Both the position numbers and the translations under genes were made by a program. The notes beneath the pieces were generated by a model, which was not told the origin of the DNA, did no database searches, and was given only the letters and a program-made list of their open reading frames with translations. A stretch of DNA of 64,000 bases from Candidatus Kuenenia stuttgartensis (lineage in GTDB: Bacteria > Planctomycetota > Planctomycetia > Gemmatales > Gemmataceae), in contig CAMCLK010000009.1 of assembly GCA_945875585.1 (NCBI GenBank), forward strand, positions 43,879 through 107,878, in the 5' to 3' direction. Positions 44,383 to 52,979 of the stretch are shown here, piece after piece. Within the stretch, counting starts at the first letter, position 1. Each line of letters starts with the position of its first letter.

Positions 44383-44614
44383 TTCCCAAGACATTGATTC
44401 GAATGTGTGCAATTCATGAAGAACGCCAAGGCCAATGAGACTCTTGGCATGCGCGCCGTTTTGGGTTGTGCCCAACCTTAGTGCCTACCGTGCTTGCCTG
44501 TTAAGCAGACCATGCCTTTGGTGGAAACAGTTGGGCTGTTACCCGCAGGTTATTTTCCCGGTGAAAAGCTCGCATCTTCTTGGAATTGCTGGCATGCAGG
44601 CGATTTTCAAGCCT

Positions 44615-44631
44615 TTGGCACGTGGTATGCA
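44615..44631 (+). promoter_or_regulatory. Sigma-54-type promoter of amt-glnB
   Basis: TTGGCACG-TGGT-ATGCA: GG at 44617-44618 and GC at 44629-44630 are ten bases apart, as the -24/-12 consensus requires, with only one mismatch (A for T). Start of transcription would be near 44642, 35 nt before the amt ATG. Nitrogen-regulated genes commonly use this sigma factor. Confidence 0.65.
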
Positions 44632-44676
44632 CAGTGCACTCTTGCCTGTTTATTTACCCGGGAGGAGTTTGTACTC

Positions 44677-47049
44677 ATGAAGCGTATGCTCTGGTTCTTA
44701 GTGGCCGGTTGCGTCTTGTTAGGCGCGGTTCCCGCCATGTCTCAGGAGAAGGAATCTTCAGCACCCGCCGCTGAAGACCTTAAGAAATCAATCCAAGCCT
44801 TGGAGAAGCGTCTTTCAGCCCTTCAAAAGGAAGTGGGAAGTTCGGCTGCTGCTGCCAAGGACACAACGGCCCTGAAAAAGCTCGAGGGGTTTGTCAAGGA
44901 AACTGTTGAGACTGCATCGGGCAAGTTTGCGGCTTCTGAAAAGAAGTTGCTGGAAGTGGCGAAGAGCGCTTCGGAAGCCAAGGCCACTGCGTTGTCTACC
45001 AAAACCATGGTTGACGAGGCAGCAAAAGCTCCGAAATCCGACCCTGAAACCGCAACCAAGATCGAATCCCTTAAAAAGGATCTTGAAAAAGCATCCGCTG
45101 ATGCCGCCAAGGCTACTGGCGATGTCGACGGCAAAGCAACCAATGCTTTGAAAGCTGGCGATACCGCATGGATGCTGGTTTCCTCGGCGTTTGTGCTGTT
45201 GATGGTTCCAGGACTGGCACTCTTCTACGGCGGTATGGTGCGCAAGAAGAACGTGCTGGCCACCATGATGCAAAGCATGGCTGCTTTGGCCATCGTTGGA
45301 GTCTACTGGGTGGCATTTGGTTACGGACTGGCTTTCGGGCCTTCCGTTGGTGATTACGGTATTATCGGTTGGTCGTGGAAGCTGTTCTTCCTCAACGGTA
45401 TCAAAACCGATGAGTACCTTCCGGCTTACAACGTTACCGTTTATGCACACGTGATGTTCCAAGGCATGTTCGCCATCATCACCCCGGCGCTGATTTCGGG
45501 TGCTTTGGCCGAGCGTATCCGCTTTGGACCCTATGTGATCTTCATGATTCTGTGGGTGACCTTTGTTTACTGCCCACTAGCTCACATGGTTTGGGCATTC
45601 GACTGGTTTTATGATGTTCCAGTTGATGTTATCAAAGGACTTGGCGGATCGGCTGTTGGATATTTGGGCAAAATGGGCGCCCTCGACTTTGCTGGTGGTA
45701 CTGTGGTTCACATCGCCGCGGGTGCAGCAGCTCTCGCCGCAATTCTTGTGCTCCGCAAACGTCACGGTTACCCCGAGCAGCCTGTTCACCCAAACAGCTT
45801 GGTTCTCACGCTGACTGGTGCTGGCCTTCTGTGGGTTGGCTGGTTTGGCTTCAACGGCGGAAGCGCAGTGATGAGCAATGCGCTGGCAACTTCGGCCTTT
45901 GCAGCCACCCAGGTGGCAGCAGCGGCAGCCGGTTTGACATGGATGCTTGTCGAATGGCTCTGGAGGGGCAAACCCACCGCGCTCGGATTGGCATCAGGCA
46001 TTGTTGCTGGTCTGGTTGCTGTGACCCCAGCATCTGGTTTTGTAACCATCTCGGGCGCTGCCGCTATCGGAGCTATCGCGGGTGTGGTCTGCTACCTTGC
46101 GGTCTTTATGAAGTCCAAGCTTGGTTACGATGACAGCCTTGATGCTTTCGGTGTGCACGGTGTTGGTGGATTTTTGGGCGCTGTTTTGACGGGTATCTTC
46201 TGCTTCTCATCCGTCAACTCGGCAGGCACCGATGGTTACTTTGCCTACCAAGTTCGCGACAGCCGCATTGCTGAACTGAAGGGATCAACCAAGTACGCTG
46301 ATGTCGCCGCTATCGAAAAGGCAACACCTGCCCTTGAAGAAGCGAAAACCAAGGCGGCCGAAGCTTTTGATGCCGCGAAGACCGCTTTCTCTGATGAAAA
46401 AGTGGACAAGAAGAAAGAGGCTTTGAAGGGGCCGATGGAAGCAGCATACGGTGCCATGGCTGAGGCCGACGCGAAGTTGGCCGAAGCAGGCGAGCTCAAG
46501 GGATTGCTGGAAAAGAAGGAATCTTTGGCCAAGGATGACAAGGGTCCTTTCACCCAGCTTTTCATTCAGGTGTACGCTTCCTGCTTCGCCTTGGTCTACG
46601 CGCTGATTCTGAGCGCTGGACTCACCTTGGGGGTTCACGTCCTCACCGGCATGAACTTCACCACGGATCTGGAATCTGAAGAGGAAGGTCTGGATACCTC
46701 CGAGCACGGCGAAGTTGGTTTCGATATCGGGCCATCTTTGCTTACAGCAGCAGATCGTCCCGGACCGATGCCTCGCCCTGCCATTGCGCCTCCATCGGGT
46801 GGCAAGCGATTCAGCCTGTCGGTGGAAGGCGTCAACACAACGCTTCTCCATAAGGCATGGTCGGATCTTTGTCAGGAAGGCCCGGCTCCTGTTTCTGGCG
46901 AATTCAAAGCCATCTATCCCAATGTCAGCACTGTCACGGGGAACAAGTTCCGGTTTTCGAGCGGTGATCCTTCCGCGACACGCGATGCCATGACCAAGCT
47001 GCTCCAGCGTTCGCTGGGTGCTGGAATCAAGGTCAGCGTGGAAGCCTAA
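44677..47049 (+). CDS. amt: Ammonium transporter with N-terminal coiled coil and an insertion before the last helix
   Basis: 790 residues from ATG 44677 (GAGGAG upstream). Signal peptide about 1-22, then a Lys/Glu/Ala coiled-coil region to about 160. The Amt channel begins at GDTAWMLVSSAFVLLM and includes FYGGMVRKKN, ISGALAERIRF and the twin-histidine sites FAGGTVVHIAAG and DAFGVHGVGG. Between about 527 and 623 an insert rich in Ala, Lys and Glu interrupts the channel before the final helix (FIQVYASCFALVYALILSAG). A C-terminal domain of some 130 residues follows. Typical Amt is 400-450 long, so about half is added. It carries NH4+/NH3; the extra parts may mediate sensing. Confidence 0.95.
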   Translation: MKRMLWFLVAGCVLLGAVPAMSQEKESSAPAAEDLKKSIQALEKRLSALQKEVGSSAAAAKDTTALKKLEGFVKETVETASGKFAASEKKLLEVAKSASEAKATALSTKTMVDEAAKAPKSDPETATKIESLKKDLEKASADAAKATGDVDGKATNALKAGDTAWMLVSSAFVLLMVPGLALFYGGMVRKKNVLATMMQSMAALAIVGVYWVAFGYGLAFGPSVGDYGIIGWSWKLFFLNGIKTDEYLPAYNVTVYAHVMFQGMFAIITPALISGALAERIRFGPYVIFMILWVTFVYCPLAHMVWAFDWFYDVPVDVIKGLGGSAVGYLGKMGALDFAGGTVVHIAAGAAALAAILVLRKRHGYPEQPVHPNSLVLTLTGAGLLWVGWFGFNGGSAVMSNALATSAFAATQVAAAAAGLTWMLVEWLWRGKPTALGLASGIVAGLVAVTPASGFVTISGAAAIGAIAGVVCYLAVFMKSKLGYDDSLDAFGVHGVGGFLGAVLTGIFCFSSVNSAGTDGYFAYQVRDSRIAELKGSTKYADVAAIEKATPALEEAKTKAAEAFDAAKTAFSDEKVDKKKEALKGPMEAAYGAMAEADAKLAEAGELKGLLEKKESLAKDDKGPFTQLFIQVYASCFALVYALILSAGLTLGVHVLTGMNFTTDLESEEEGLDTSEHGEVGFDIGPSLLTAADRPGPMPRPAIAPPSGGKRFSLSVEGVNTTLLHKAWSDLCQEGPAPVSGEFKAIYPNVSTVTGNKFRFSSGDPSATRDAMTKLLQRSLGAGIKVSVEA

Positions 47050-47059
47050 ATTGGTAACC

Positions 47060-47086
47060 GGAGGGCCGGTCAGTACCCGGCCCTCC
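47060..47086 (+). terminator. Hairpin between amt and glnB
   Basis: Ten-base-pair perfect stem: GGAGGGCCGG (47060-47069) pairs with CCGGCCCTCC (47077-47086) around a seven-base loop, followed by CCCTTTCTC. A weak T-tract suggests attenuation or mRNA protection between the two genes rather than full termination. Confidence 0.6.
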
Positions 47087-47132
47087 CCTTTCTCTTCCTC
47101 CACTACCCGATTTTGACTGGAAGGCACGAAAC

Positions 47133-47486
47133 ATGAAACTGATTGTTGCGATTATTCGACCGGAGCGTCTCGAGGCCGTACAGGTAGCTCTCAACAGCAT
47201 TGACGTGTACCTGATGACGGTAACAGAAGTACGTGGGTGCGGCCGGCAGCGCGGTCACACGGAAGTTTACAGAGGATCCGAGATTCAGCCCCGTCTTCTG
47301 CCGAAGCTGAAAATCGAGATCGCCATCACCGATCCATTTGTTGAAGCCACTATCGAGGCGCTTGTGCACGGATCCAGAACCCCGGAAACCGGCAAGATTG
47401 GCGACGGCAAGATTTTTGTCCTGCCACTTGAAGATTGCATTCGCATCAGGACTGGCGAGCGTGGCGGCACAGCTATCGGGCCCTGA
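47133..47486 (+). CDS. glnB: PII-family nitrogen regulatory protein without Tyr51
   Basis: 117 residues, normal for PII/GlnK. N-terminal MKLIVAIIRPERLEAV, T-loop start GCGRQRGHTEVYRG, then SEIQPRLLPKLKIEIAI, and B-loop TGKIGDGKIFVLP with RIRTGERG. Position 51, the Tyr uridylylated in enteric PII, is Ile here (Tyr46 is retained), so the usual covalent switch is absent. ATP and 2-oxoglutarate binding elements look intact. Directly behind amt, the typical glnK-amtB pairing but in reverse order. Confidence 0.95.
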   Translation: MKLIVAIIRPERLEAVQVALNSIDVYLMTVTEVRGCGRQRGHTEVYRGSEIQPRLLPKLKIEIAITDPFVEATIEALVHGSRTPETGKIGDGKIFVLPLEDCIRIRTGERGGTAIGP

Positions 47487-47518
47487 TATTTATTAAGTAC
47501 TGCTCGTTGCCCACGAGC

Positions 47519-47555
47519 AAGGGTCGGCCGTTCCAACTGGAACAGCCGACCCTTT
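47519..47555 (+). terminator. Strong terminator-like hairpin after glnB
   Basis: AAGGGTCGGC then GTTCC pairs with GGAAC then GCCGACCCTTT across a four-base loop, with single mismatched bases. It lies 30 bp after the glnB stop and would end the amt-glnB transcript. Confidence 0.7.
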
Positions 47556-47608
47556 GTCATTTCGCTATACAATCTGTCAGACGCCCATGCCACTTCTGGA
47601 TCAATCAC

Positions 47609-48907
47609 ATGATTGCTTGCATTCTCTTCGCGGTTTGTGGCCAAACGACCACACTTCTGGACACGTATATTTCAACCAAAGACAGTTCCTTCAAGTGGAA
47701 CCTTGATTCTGTCACAGACGTTCCACTGGTTGGCAAGGTGCACCACCTGAAACTTACGTCGCAAACGTGGCAGGGAATTGCCTGGCAACACGACTTGCTG
47801 CTCTTTGAACCAGCAGGAACTGCTGGCTCTGAAACGATCATGATGCTCAATACCGGTGGCAAGCCAAGTGGGGGTGGGCGCGCCTTGGGTATTGCCATTG
47901 CTGGCCGGCTGAGAGCGCCACTCGCTGTTCTATTTCAGATTCCCAATCAACCTCTCTACGGAAAAACCGAGGATGGGCTGATTGCTGAAACATTCGTCCG
48001 TTTTCTCGAAGGAGACGGTAAAGACGGCTCCCTGCCACTGCTGTTTCCCATGGCGAAATCGGTCATGCGAGGCATGGATGTACTGGAAGAATATACCGCC
48101 AAGGCTTGGCCCAAGCCCGCGAAAAAATATGTGCTGACAGGTGCCAGCAAGCGTGGCTGGACAACTTGGCTTACCAGTGCCGTTGATTCCCGTATCGTGG
48201 GTCTGGCTCCCATGGTTATCGACACCGTCAACATGCTGGTACAGTTCGATCATCAGGTCAAGTCATTCGGGGTTCCCAGCGAACAGATCAAGGACTACAC
48301 CGAGCGCAAACTTGTTCCATTGCCCCCGGGCGCCAATGCCAAGAAGCTTTGGAGCAGCGTGGATCCATATCTTTATCGCGAACGCTACAAGCAGCCAAAG
48401 TTTATCGTCAATGGCGCCAATGATCCTTATTGGACTGTCGACGCGCTTAACCTTTACTGGAACGAATTGCCCAGCAGGAAGCACGTGCTGATCGTGCCCA
48501 ATGCCGGACACAATCTTGACGAAAAGTCTGACGCGGCTCCCCAGAAGGTTGACAGGGCGCTAGCCAGCCTCGCGGCGTTTGGCCGCGCCACCATCAAGGG
48601 GACGTCTTTGCCGGATTTCCAGTGGACTTATACTGGCAAAGAAAAGAATGTCAGGCTGTCAATGACCGGTCCCGCCCAGCGCATGGAGCTTTGGACAGCC
48701 GAAGCGCCGACACGCGACTTCCGTCAAGCCAAGTGGAAGAGCGAGAGCCTTCCGTTGATGGAATCGTCTCCTGCCGCAGCTCAGGTGGAATTGAAGAGCC
48801 CGGAAAAGGGATATAAGGCGTTTTATGGCATGGGTGAATTCAAAGACGGCCCTGACACTTTTTGGTTGAGCACCCAAGTCAAGGTTCTGGGAACCGAGGC
48901 CGACTGA
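47609..48907 (+). CDS. PhoPQ-activated pathogenicity-related (PqaA-type) alpha/beta-hydrolase
   Basis: 432 residues from ATG 47609. A short signal-like start (MIACILFAVCG) precedes LLDTYISTKDSSFKWNL. The core shows the family pattern: HDLLLFEPAG, MMLNTGGKPSGG, KKYVLTGASKRGWTTWLTSA (nucleophile Ser in GASKRG), MVIDTVNMLVQFDHQVKSFG and PKFIVNGANDPYWTVDAL. Family members are predicted exported hydrolases; relatives are peptidase- or esterase-like with unknown substrates. It follows the terminator of glnB, so it is likely transcribed alone. Confidence 0.88.
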   Translation: MIACILFAVCGQTTTLLDTYISTKDSSFKWNLDSVTDVPLVGKVHHLKLTSQTWQGIAWQHDLLLFEPAGTAGSETIMMLNTGGKPSGGGRALGIAIAGRLRAPLAVLFQIPNQPLYGKTEDGLIAETFVRFLEGDGKDGSLPLLFPMAKSVMRGMDVLEEYTAKAWPKPAKKYVLTGASKRGWTTWLTSAVDSRIVGLAPMVIDTVNMLVQFDHQVKSFGVPSEQIKDYTERKLVPLPPGANAKKLWSSVDPYLYRERYKQPKFIVNGANDPYWTVDALNLYWNELPSRKHVLIVPNAGHNLDEKSDAAPQKVDRALASLAAFGRATIKGTSLPDFQWTYTGKEKNVRLSMTGPAQRMELWTAEAPTRDFRQAKWKSESLPLMESSPAAAQVELKSPEKGYKAFYGMGEFKDGPDTFWLSTQVKVLGTEAD

Positions 48908-48930
48908 GTTGTTGCCGCAGGCAGGAAAAA

Positions 48931-48974
48931 AATAAAGGCTGGACGATGCTTCTTAGCACTGTCCAGCCTTTATT
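48931..48974. terminator. Bidirectional terminator between PqaA-like gene and trxA
   Basis: AATAAAGGCTGGAC (48931-48944) is perfectly inverted at 48961-48974, giving a 14 bp stem with a 16-base loop. AAAAA precedes it on one side and the T-rich arm serves the other direction, so it can end both convergent transcripts. Confidence 0.8.
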
Positions 48975-49027
48975 GATATCGGGGATGAAGTTCATTCACC
49001 CCCTACTATTTTGCTGCGGTCGAAGGG

Positions 49028-49357
49028 TCAGGATACCAGACCGTCGAGAACACGCTCGTAAGCTGTTTGTGGCTGCACACCAACCAACCGGTTGATTTCC
49101 GCGCCGTTATTGAAAACAAGCACGGCAGGGATGCCCGAGATTTTGAACTGAACAGCGATATCGGGGGTCACGTCCGTGTTCAGTTTTGCAACCTTGACTT
49201 TACCATGATACTTGGCGGCCAGTTTCTCAATGGTTGGCCCAAGGGCACGGCAGGGCCCGCACCAGGGAGCCCAGAAATCGACCAGTACTGGTACCGTGCT
49301 GGAAACCACTTCTTGGTTCCAGTTGTCGTTGGTCAATGTCAAAACACCTTCGGCCAT
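49028..49357 (-). CDS. trxA: Thioredoxin
   Basis: 109 residues. Active site FWAPWCGPC at residues 28-36 (Cys33, Cys36), conserved Asp27, cis-Pro in ISGIPAVLVF, and NGAEINRLVGV near the end. Disulfide reductant for cytosolic enzymes. ATG 49357 is chosen because GGTGGAG lies 9 nt upstream; two in-frame ATGs further up are less well placed. Confidence 0.96.
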   Translation of the reverse strand: MAEGVLTLTNDNWNQEVVSSTVPVLVDFWAPWCGPCRALGPTIEKLAAKYHGKVKVAKLNTDVTPDIAVQFKISGIPAVLVFNNGAEINRLVGVQPQTAYERVLDGLVS

Positions 49358-49444
49358 GGTTACCATCTCCACCCGGAGGTTGCGTGTGTCGCAACCGTGA
49401 ACTTTTTAGTATAGGAGGCTGATCCAGCATTCCACCACGAGTTG

Positions 49445-50080
49445 TTACTCGACTTCAGGAACTTCCTGACCGGTCAGCGGGCGTGGGCTGTCTGGACGTA
49501 CTTCGCGGCCATCTTTGCCTTCGATACGCAGAACGTCGAATCGCGCCAGCAATGGCTTCAGATCCAGAATGGCGCTCGCGCAGGCACGAAGTTCTCCGCC
49601 AATCGACTGTTCGATGGTGGCTACTTCGACCCGGATGCCACGACGGCGCAGACTGATGCCCAAGTGAGCAAAGTCTGGATCGCCCGTGAGCAGAACCACG
49701 GTATCGGGTCGGATCTGGTTGACCAGATCGAGTGCATCTACAGCCATCAGCAAGTCGACGTCGGCCTTGTAATGGTTGTCGCCACTTGGAACGCCGTCCT
49801 TGGTAATAACCAGAAAACCATGGATGCGCAGCCAGTGGACGAAGCGCAGTTTACGGGCTCGCAGTTCCTGAAATTCCGGTACGAAAATAGGCGGCAAACC
49901 AACATAAACCACGATTTCGCCAACGGCTTCAGAACCATCACCCTCGTCGAGCAGGTATTCGCGGACCGCAATCCAGTCGATGCTCTTGTTGAGGCTTCGG
50001 GCCGCTGACAACAGGTGAGATTCATCAACCAGAGCAAGAATGCGTTGGTTTGATCGGGAATTGGTGGGAGTTTGTGACAT
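49445..50080 (-). CDS. NYN-domain (LabA/DUF88-like) protein
   Basis: 211 residues. PIN-like NYN fold: RILALVDESHLLSAARSL near the start supplies the first acidic residue, KADVDLLMAVDALDLV the middle Asp cluster and TVVLLTGDPDFAHLGISLRRRG the TGDPDF motif, all typical of LabA/NYN ribonuclease-like proteins. ATG 50080 is used; the longer start lacks support. Probably an RNA-binding or RNase-type protein; catalytic activity is inferred. Confidence 0.85.
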   Translation of the reverse strand: MSQTPTNSRSNQRILALVDESHLLSAARSLNKSIDWIAVREYLLDEGDGSEAVGEIVVYVGLPPIFVPEFQELRARKLRFVHWLRIHGFLVITKDGVPSGDNHYKADVDLLMAVDALDLVNQIRPDTVVLLTGDPDFAHLGISLRRRGIRVEVATIEQSIGGELRACASAILDLKPLLARFDVLRIEGKDGREVRPDSPRPLTGQEVPEVE

Positions 50081-50226
50081 GTGGCTAATTCCATGAATTC
50101 GGGCAAACAATACAAAAATTGACTATGGAGGGAGACAATACCAACGGTAATCCTTGAAAAGGTGCCGTTGGGTCAAGGACACCCAACATAACTCTTAAGA
50201 TTATGAAGCCTGTGTGTAAAGGCAAC

Positions 50227-51264
50227 CTAGTTCCCATGCCATTCTCGGTCATGGGGACCATCGTAGGCGGCGAGCACACGCTGAACCAAGGGGTGGCGCA
50301 CAATATCCAGTTCGCCCAGTTCAACAATGGCCAAGTGGTTGATCCCATGAAGGCGCTCAACGGCATCCAGCAGGCCGCTGCGGGTGGAAGGTGGTAGATC
50401 CACTTGGGTCATGTCACCTGTAACGATGATCTTGGAGCTTTGTCCCATGCGCGTAAGGAACATTTTCATCTGAGCCACAGTCGTGTTTTGCCCTTCATCG
50501 AGAATAATCGCGGCCTGATTCAGTGTGCGTCCGCGCATGAAAGCCAGCGGGGCAATCTCGATGATGTCGTTCTCGATGTAGCGTTTGACCTGTTCGGGGT
50601 CCATCAGGTCATTCAACGCATCGAACAGGGGGCGCAGATAAGGGTTCACCTTCGCTGCGATATCGCCCGGGAGAAATCCTAGCCGTTCGCCTGCTTCCAC
50701 AGCTGGCCGAACGAGCACGATTTTCTTCACTTGGGTTTGGCGCAGAAGGCTGACAGCCATTGCTACTGCCAACCACGTTTTCCCGGTACCGGCAGGCCCG
50801 TAGCAAATAACGATATCGTTTTCACGCAGGGCCTTGAGGTAGCGCGCCTGACCATCGGTCCGGGCGCGCACAGCCCTCAGGGCCATGGAAACCGATGGTT
50901 GTTGAGCTCCATGGTGGTGGTGCGGTGCTGGGTTGGAAGCGGGCTGAGCAGGCACAGGCTGTGGCTCGGGACGATCGGGGACCAGCGTCAGAATGCGCCC
51001 TTCGCCTCCCAAGGATCTCTCCATTATCACACGCACACCTTCCATGGTGAGCGATCCTACCTTGCGCAGTTCTGCGCGCAGGGCATTGAACACTTTTTCA
51101 GCTTGATCCACGGCTTCTTCGGAACCACGGATGAGAATCTGGTCGCCTCGACCGATCACCTGAACACCCAGAGTCTGCCTTACTTCCTTCAAAAACTGGT
51201 CGCGGCCGCCAAAAAGCAGCTGGGCTTCGTCTCGGCTATCAAGTGGAACGACTGTTTCCTTCAT
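50227..51264 (-). CDS. phoH: PhoH family ATPase
   Basis: 345 residues from ATG 51264. KH-like N-terminal region (LGVQVIGRGDQILIRGSEEAV), His-rich linker near 125-130, and the P-loop ATPase: GPAGTGKTWLAVAMA (about 155), Walker-B-like IILDEGQNTT (about 253), and TGDMTQVDLP. Often associated with RNA metabolism. Starts 2 bp after cdsA; the open frame running upstream through cdsA is not used. Confidence 0.94.
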   Translation of the reverse strand: MKETVVPLDSRDEAQLLFGGRDQFLKEVRQTLGVQVIGRGDQILIRGSEEAVDQAEKVFNALRAELRKVGSLTMEGVRVIMERSLGGEGRILTLVPDRPEPQPVPAQPASNPAPHHHHGAQQPSVSMALRAVRARTDGQARYLKALRENDIVICYGPAGTGKTWLAVAMAVSLLRQTQVKKIVLVRPAVEAGERLGFLPGDIAAKVNPYLRPLFDALNDLMDPEQVKRYIENDIIEIAPLAFMRGRTLNQAAIILDEGQNTTVAQMKMFLTRMGQSSKIIVTGDMTQVDLPPSTRSGLLDAVERLHGINHLAIVELGELDIVRHPLVQRVLAAYDGPHDREWHGN

Positions 51265-51266
51265 GG

Positions 51267-52157
51267 TCACGTTGTCCTCGCCGCAAACATTTCCACGGAA
51301 ACAAACCAAATATAGGCGACCGGGCCAGCCAGCAGCAGGGCATCGACCAGATCGAGTATTCCGCCAAACCCTGGCAGCAGTGTGGAGGCATCCTTGGAAC
51401 CCTGATCCCGCTTGATGAGCGATTCCACCAAGTCGCCAAGAACTCCCGCCAATCCCACGGTAACACCAAACATGGCGGCAACCCATGGGCCAGGCAGAGG
51501 TGTGCGCCCCGGTGTCAGGAATTCGTTGAGGACCACAGCCACGATCACGGCCAAAGCCAAACCTCCGGCAAACCCTTCCCAGGTTTTTCGGGGGCTCAGG
51601 AGGGGCGCCATCTGATTGCGTCCGGAATACTTTCCGACAAAATAAGCACCCACATCGCCCGCCTTGGTAACTGCAAGTGTCAGAATCAGGGCGGACAAAC
51701 CGGGTTGGGAATGTTCTGTCCCGCCCAGCCAGCGGAGGTGAGCTAAAGAAGCTGGAAGAAGTCCCAAATAGGCGCCTCCCCATCCGAGCAGAGCGAGGTG
51801 AACCACATGGTGCCCTGGCCCTTTGTAAAACGCCATGCACAGAAGGAAGTGGCCTACCAAGACCGCCAGATAAACACCTAACAGGATCTGCCAACTCGCT
51901 GCCGCGCCATCCTTTGAACCAAATGCGCGCGTGGCCCAAACCGTGCACAGGAGAATGGCAACAGTAGCCGACATCCCTATTCGGGAAGGTCTGAAAGGTT
52001 CCGGTATCAGCGACGCCAATTCCCACGCCGACGTGCAGAAAACTCCGAGGGCCAGAACCAGTAGGAATGGGCAATACGGATAGAATTGGTGATCAATAAT
52101 CAGGGTGCCTACAAAGGCTGCCAAGAGCAGGGCGCTGGTTGCCAGACGGGTTCTCAT
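51267..52157 (-). CDS. cdsA: Phosphatidate cytidylyltransferase
   Basis: Makes CDP-diacylglycerol from phosphatidate and CTP. 296 residues with about eight membrane helices; the CDS signature at the C-terminal end is KDQGSKDASTLLPGFGGILDLVDALL, and SPRKTWEGFAGG is the conserved loop. Overlaps uppS by 4 bp (ATGA). Confidence 0.94.
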   Translation of the reverse strand: MRTRLATSALLLAAFVGTLIIDHQFYPYCPFLLVLALGVFCTSAWELASLIPEPFRPSRIGMSATVAILLCTVWATRAFGSKDGAAASWQILLGVYLAVLVGHFLLCMAFYKGPGHHVVHLALLGWGGAYLGLLPASLAHLRWLGGTEHSQPGLSALILTLAVTKAGDVGAYFVGKYSGRNQMAPLLSPRKTWEGFAGGLALAVIVAVVLNEFLTPGRTPLPGPWVAAMFGVTVGLAGVLGDLVESLIKRDQGSKDASTLLPGFGGILDLVDALLLAGPVAYIWFVSVEMFAARTT

Positions 52158-52939
52158 GCCACACCACCTGGCGCGGCAAGACCGCCAAAACGCCTCTCAC
52201 GGCCTGCGTAATCACGCAACGCCATGTGCAAGGTGCCAATGTCAAACTCGGGCCACCGGCACGGTGTGACCCATATTTCCGCATACGATATCTGCCATAA
52301 TAGGAAATTGCTCACCCGCATCTCGCCCGCTGTTCTAATCAGCAGGTCGGGATCGGGCATGCCCGCTGTCTCGAGGGCGCCAGACATCGCGGCCTCATCG
52401 ATCGACCCTATCGAAAGTTCGCCACGGACCACTTGCGATGCCAGTCGCTTGCACGCATCGAGGATTTCCTGCCTGGCTCCATAATTAATGGCGAGGCACA
52501 GGCCCATGCCGCTGTTGTTGCGCGTCAGTTCCTCGTTGAAGCGGATCTCCTCGAGGACCGCTTCTCCCAGACCGTCGCGATGCCCAATCACATGAAAGCG
52601 GATATTTTCGCGGCTCAGCATCTCCCGTTCGGAAACCAGATATTCCTGCAGCAGGGCCAGAAGGAAATCGAGCTCTTCCCGCGGGCGCTTCCAGTTTTCG
52701 CTGGAAAGGCAATACAGCGTCAGCTGGCTGAGGCCCAGCCGGCAACATTCCTCGATAGTTGTCCGAACGCTCGTAACGCCATGGCTGTGGCCTTCCACAC
52801 GACGCTGTCCCCGTTGCTGGGCCCAGCGGCCATTACCATCCATGATGATCGCGACATGGTTGGGCAACCGATGAGGGTCGAGACCCACACTTCGGGCATA
52901 CTCTGCCCTTTCGGATTCCATCGGTTTGATCCGGTTCAA
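52154..52939 (-). CDS. uppS: Isoprenyl (undecaprenyl) diphosphate synthase
   Basis: Chain-elongates isoprenoid diphosphates to the lipid carrier for cell-wall synthesis. 261 residues: HVAIIMDGNGRWAQQRG (Asp metal site), GHSHGVTSVR, TLYCLSSENWKRP, DLLIRTAGEMRVSNFLLWQ and EIWVTPCRWPEFD. The open frame begins at a TTG (52939) with GGAGGGG just upstream; an ATG at 52921 is the alternative. Precedes cdsA and phoH in a plausible membrane-lipid cluster. Confidence 0.94.
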   Translation of the reverse strand: MNRIKPMESERAEYARSVGLDPHRLPNHVAIIMDGNGRWAQQRGQRRVEGHSHGVTSVRTTIEECCRLGLSQLTLYCLSSENWKRPREELDFLLALLQEYLVSEREMLSRENIRFHVIGHRDGLGEAVLEEIRFNEELTRNNSGMGLCLAINYGARQEILDACKRLASQVVRGELSIGSIDEAAMSGALETAGMPDPDLLIRTAGEMRVSNFLLWQISYAEIWVTPCRWPEFDIGTLHMALRDYAGRERRFGGLAAPGGVA

Positions 52940-52979
52940 ACATGCCCCTCCGACATCGTTCCCGTCATCAACAATTATC

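Larger units (their letters stand above)
44230..44676. other. Gene-free interval between the hypothetical gene and amt
   Basis: About 450 bp with no convincing coding sequence. It holds two sigma-54-like -24/-12 sites in opposite directions (see separate entries) and a palindromic AGTGC-N6-GCACT near 44354-44369. The open frame running into amt from 44494 has no start logic and is not used. Confidence 0.6.

Noticed and set aside
51265..52074. Long N-terminal extension of phoH through cdsA
   Set aside because: It runs through cdsA in another frame and has Arg/Pro-rich antisense-like content; the PhoH domain begins at 51264.
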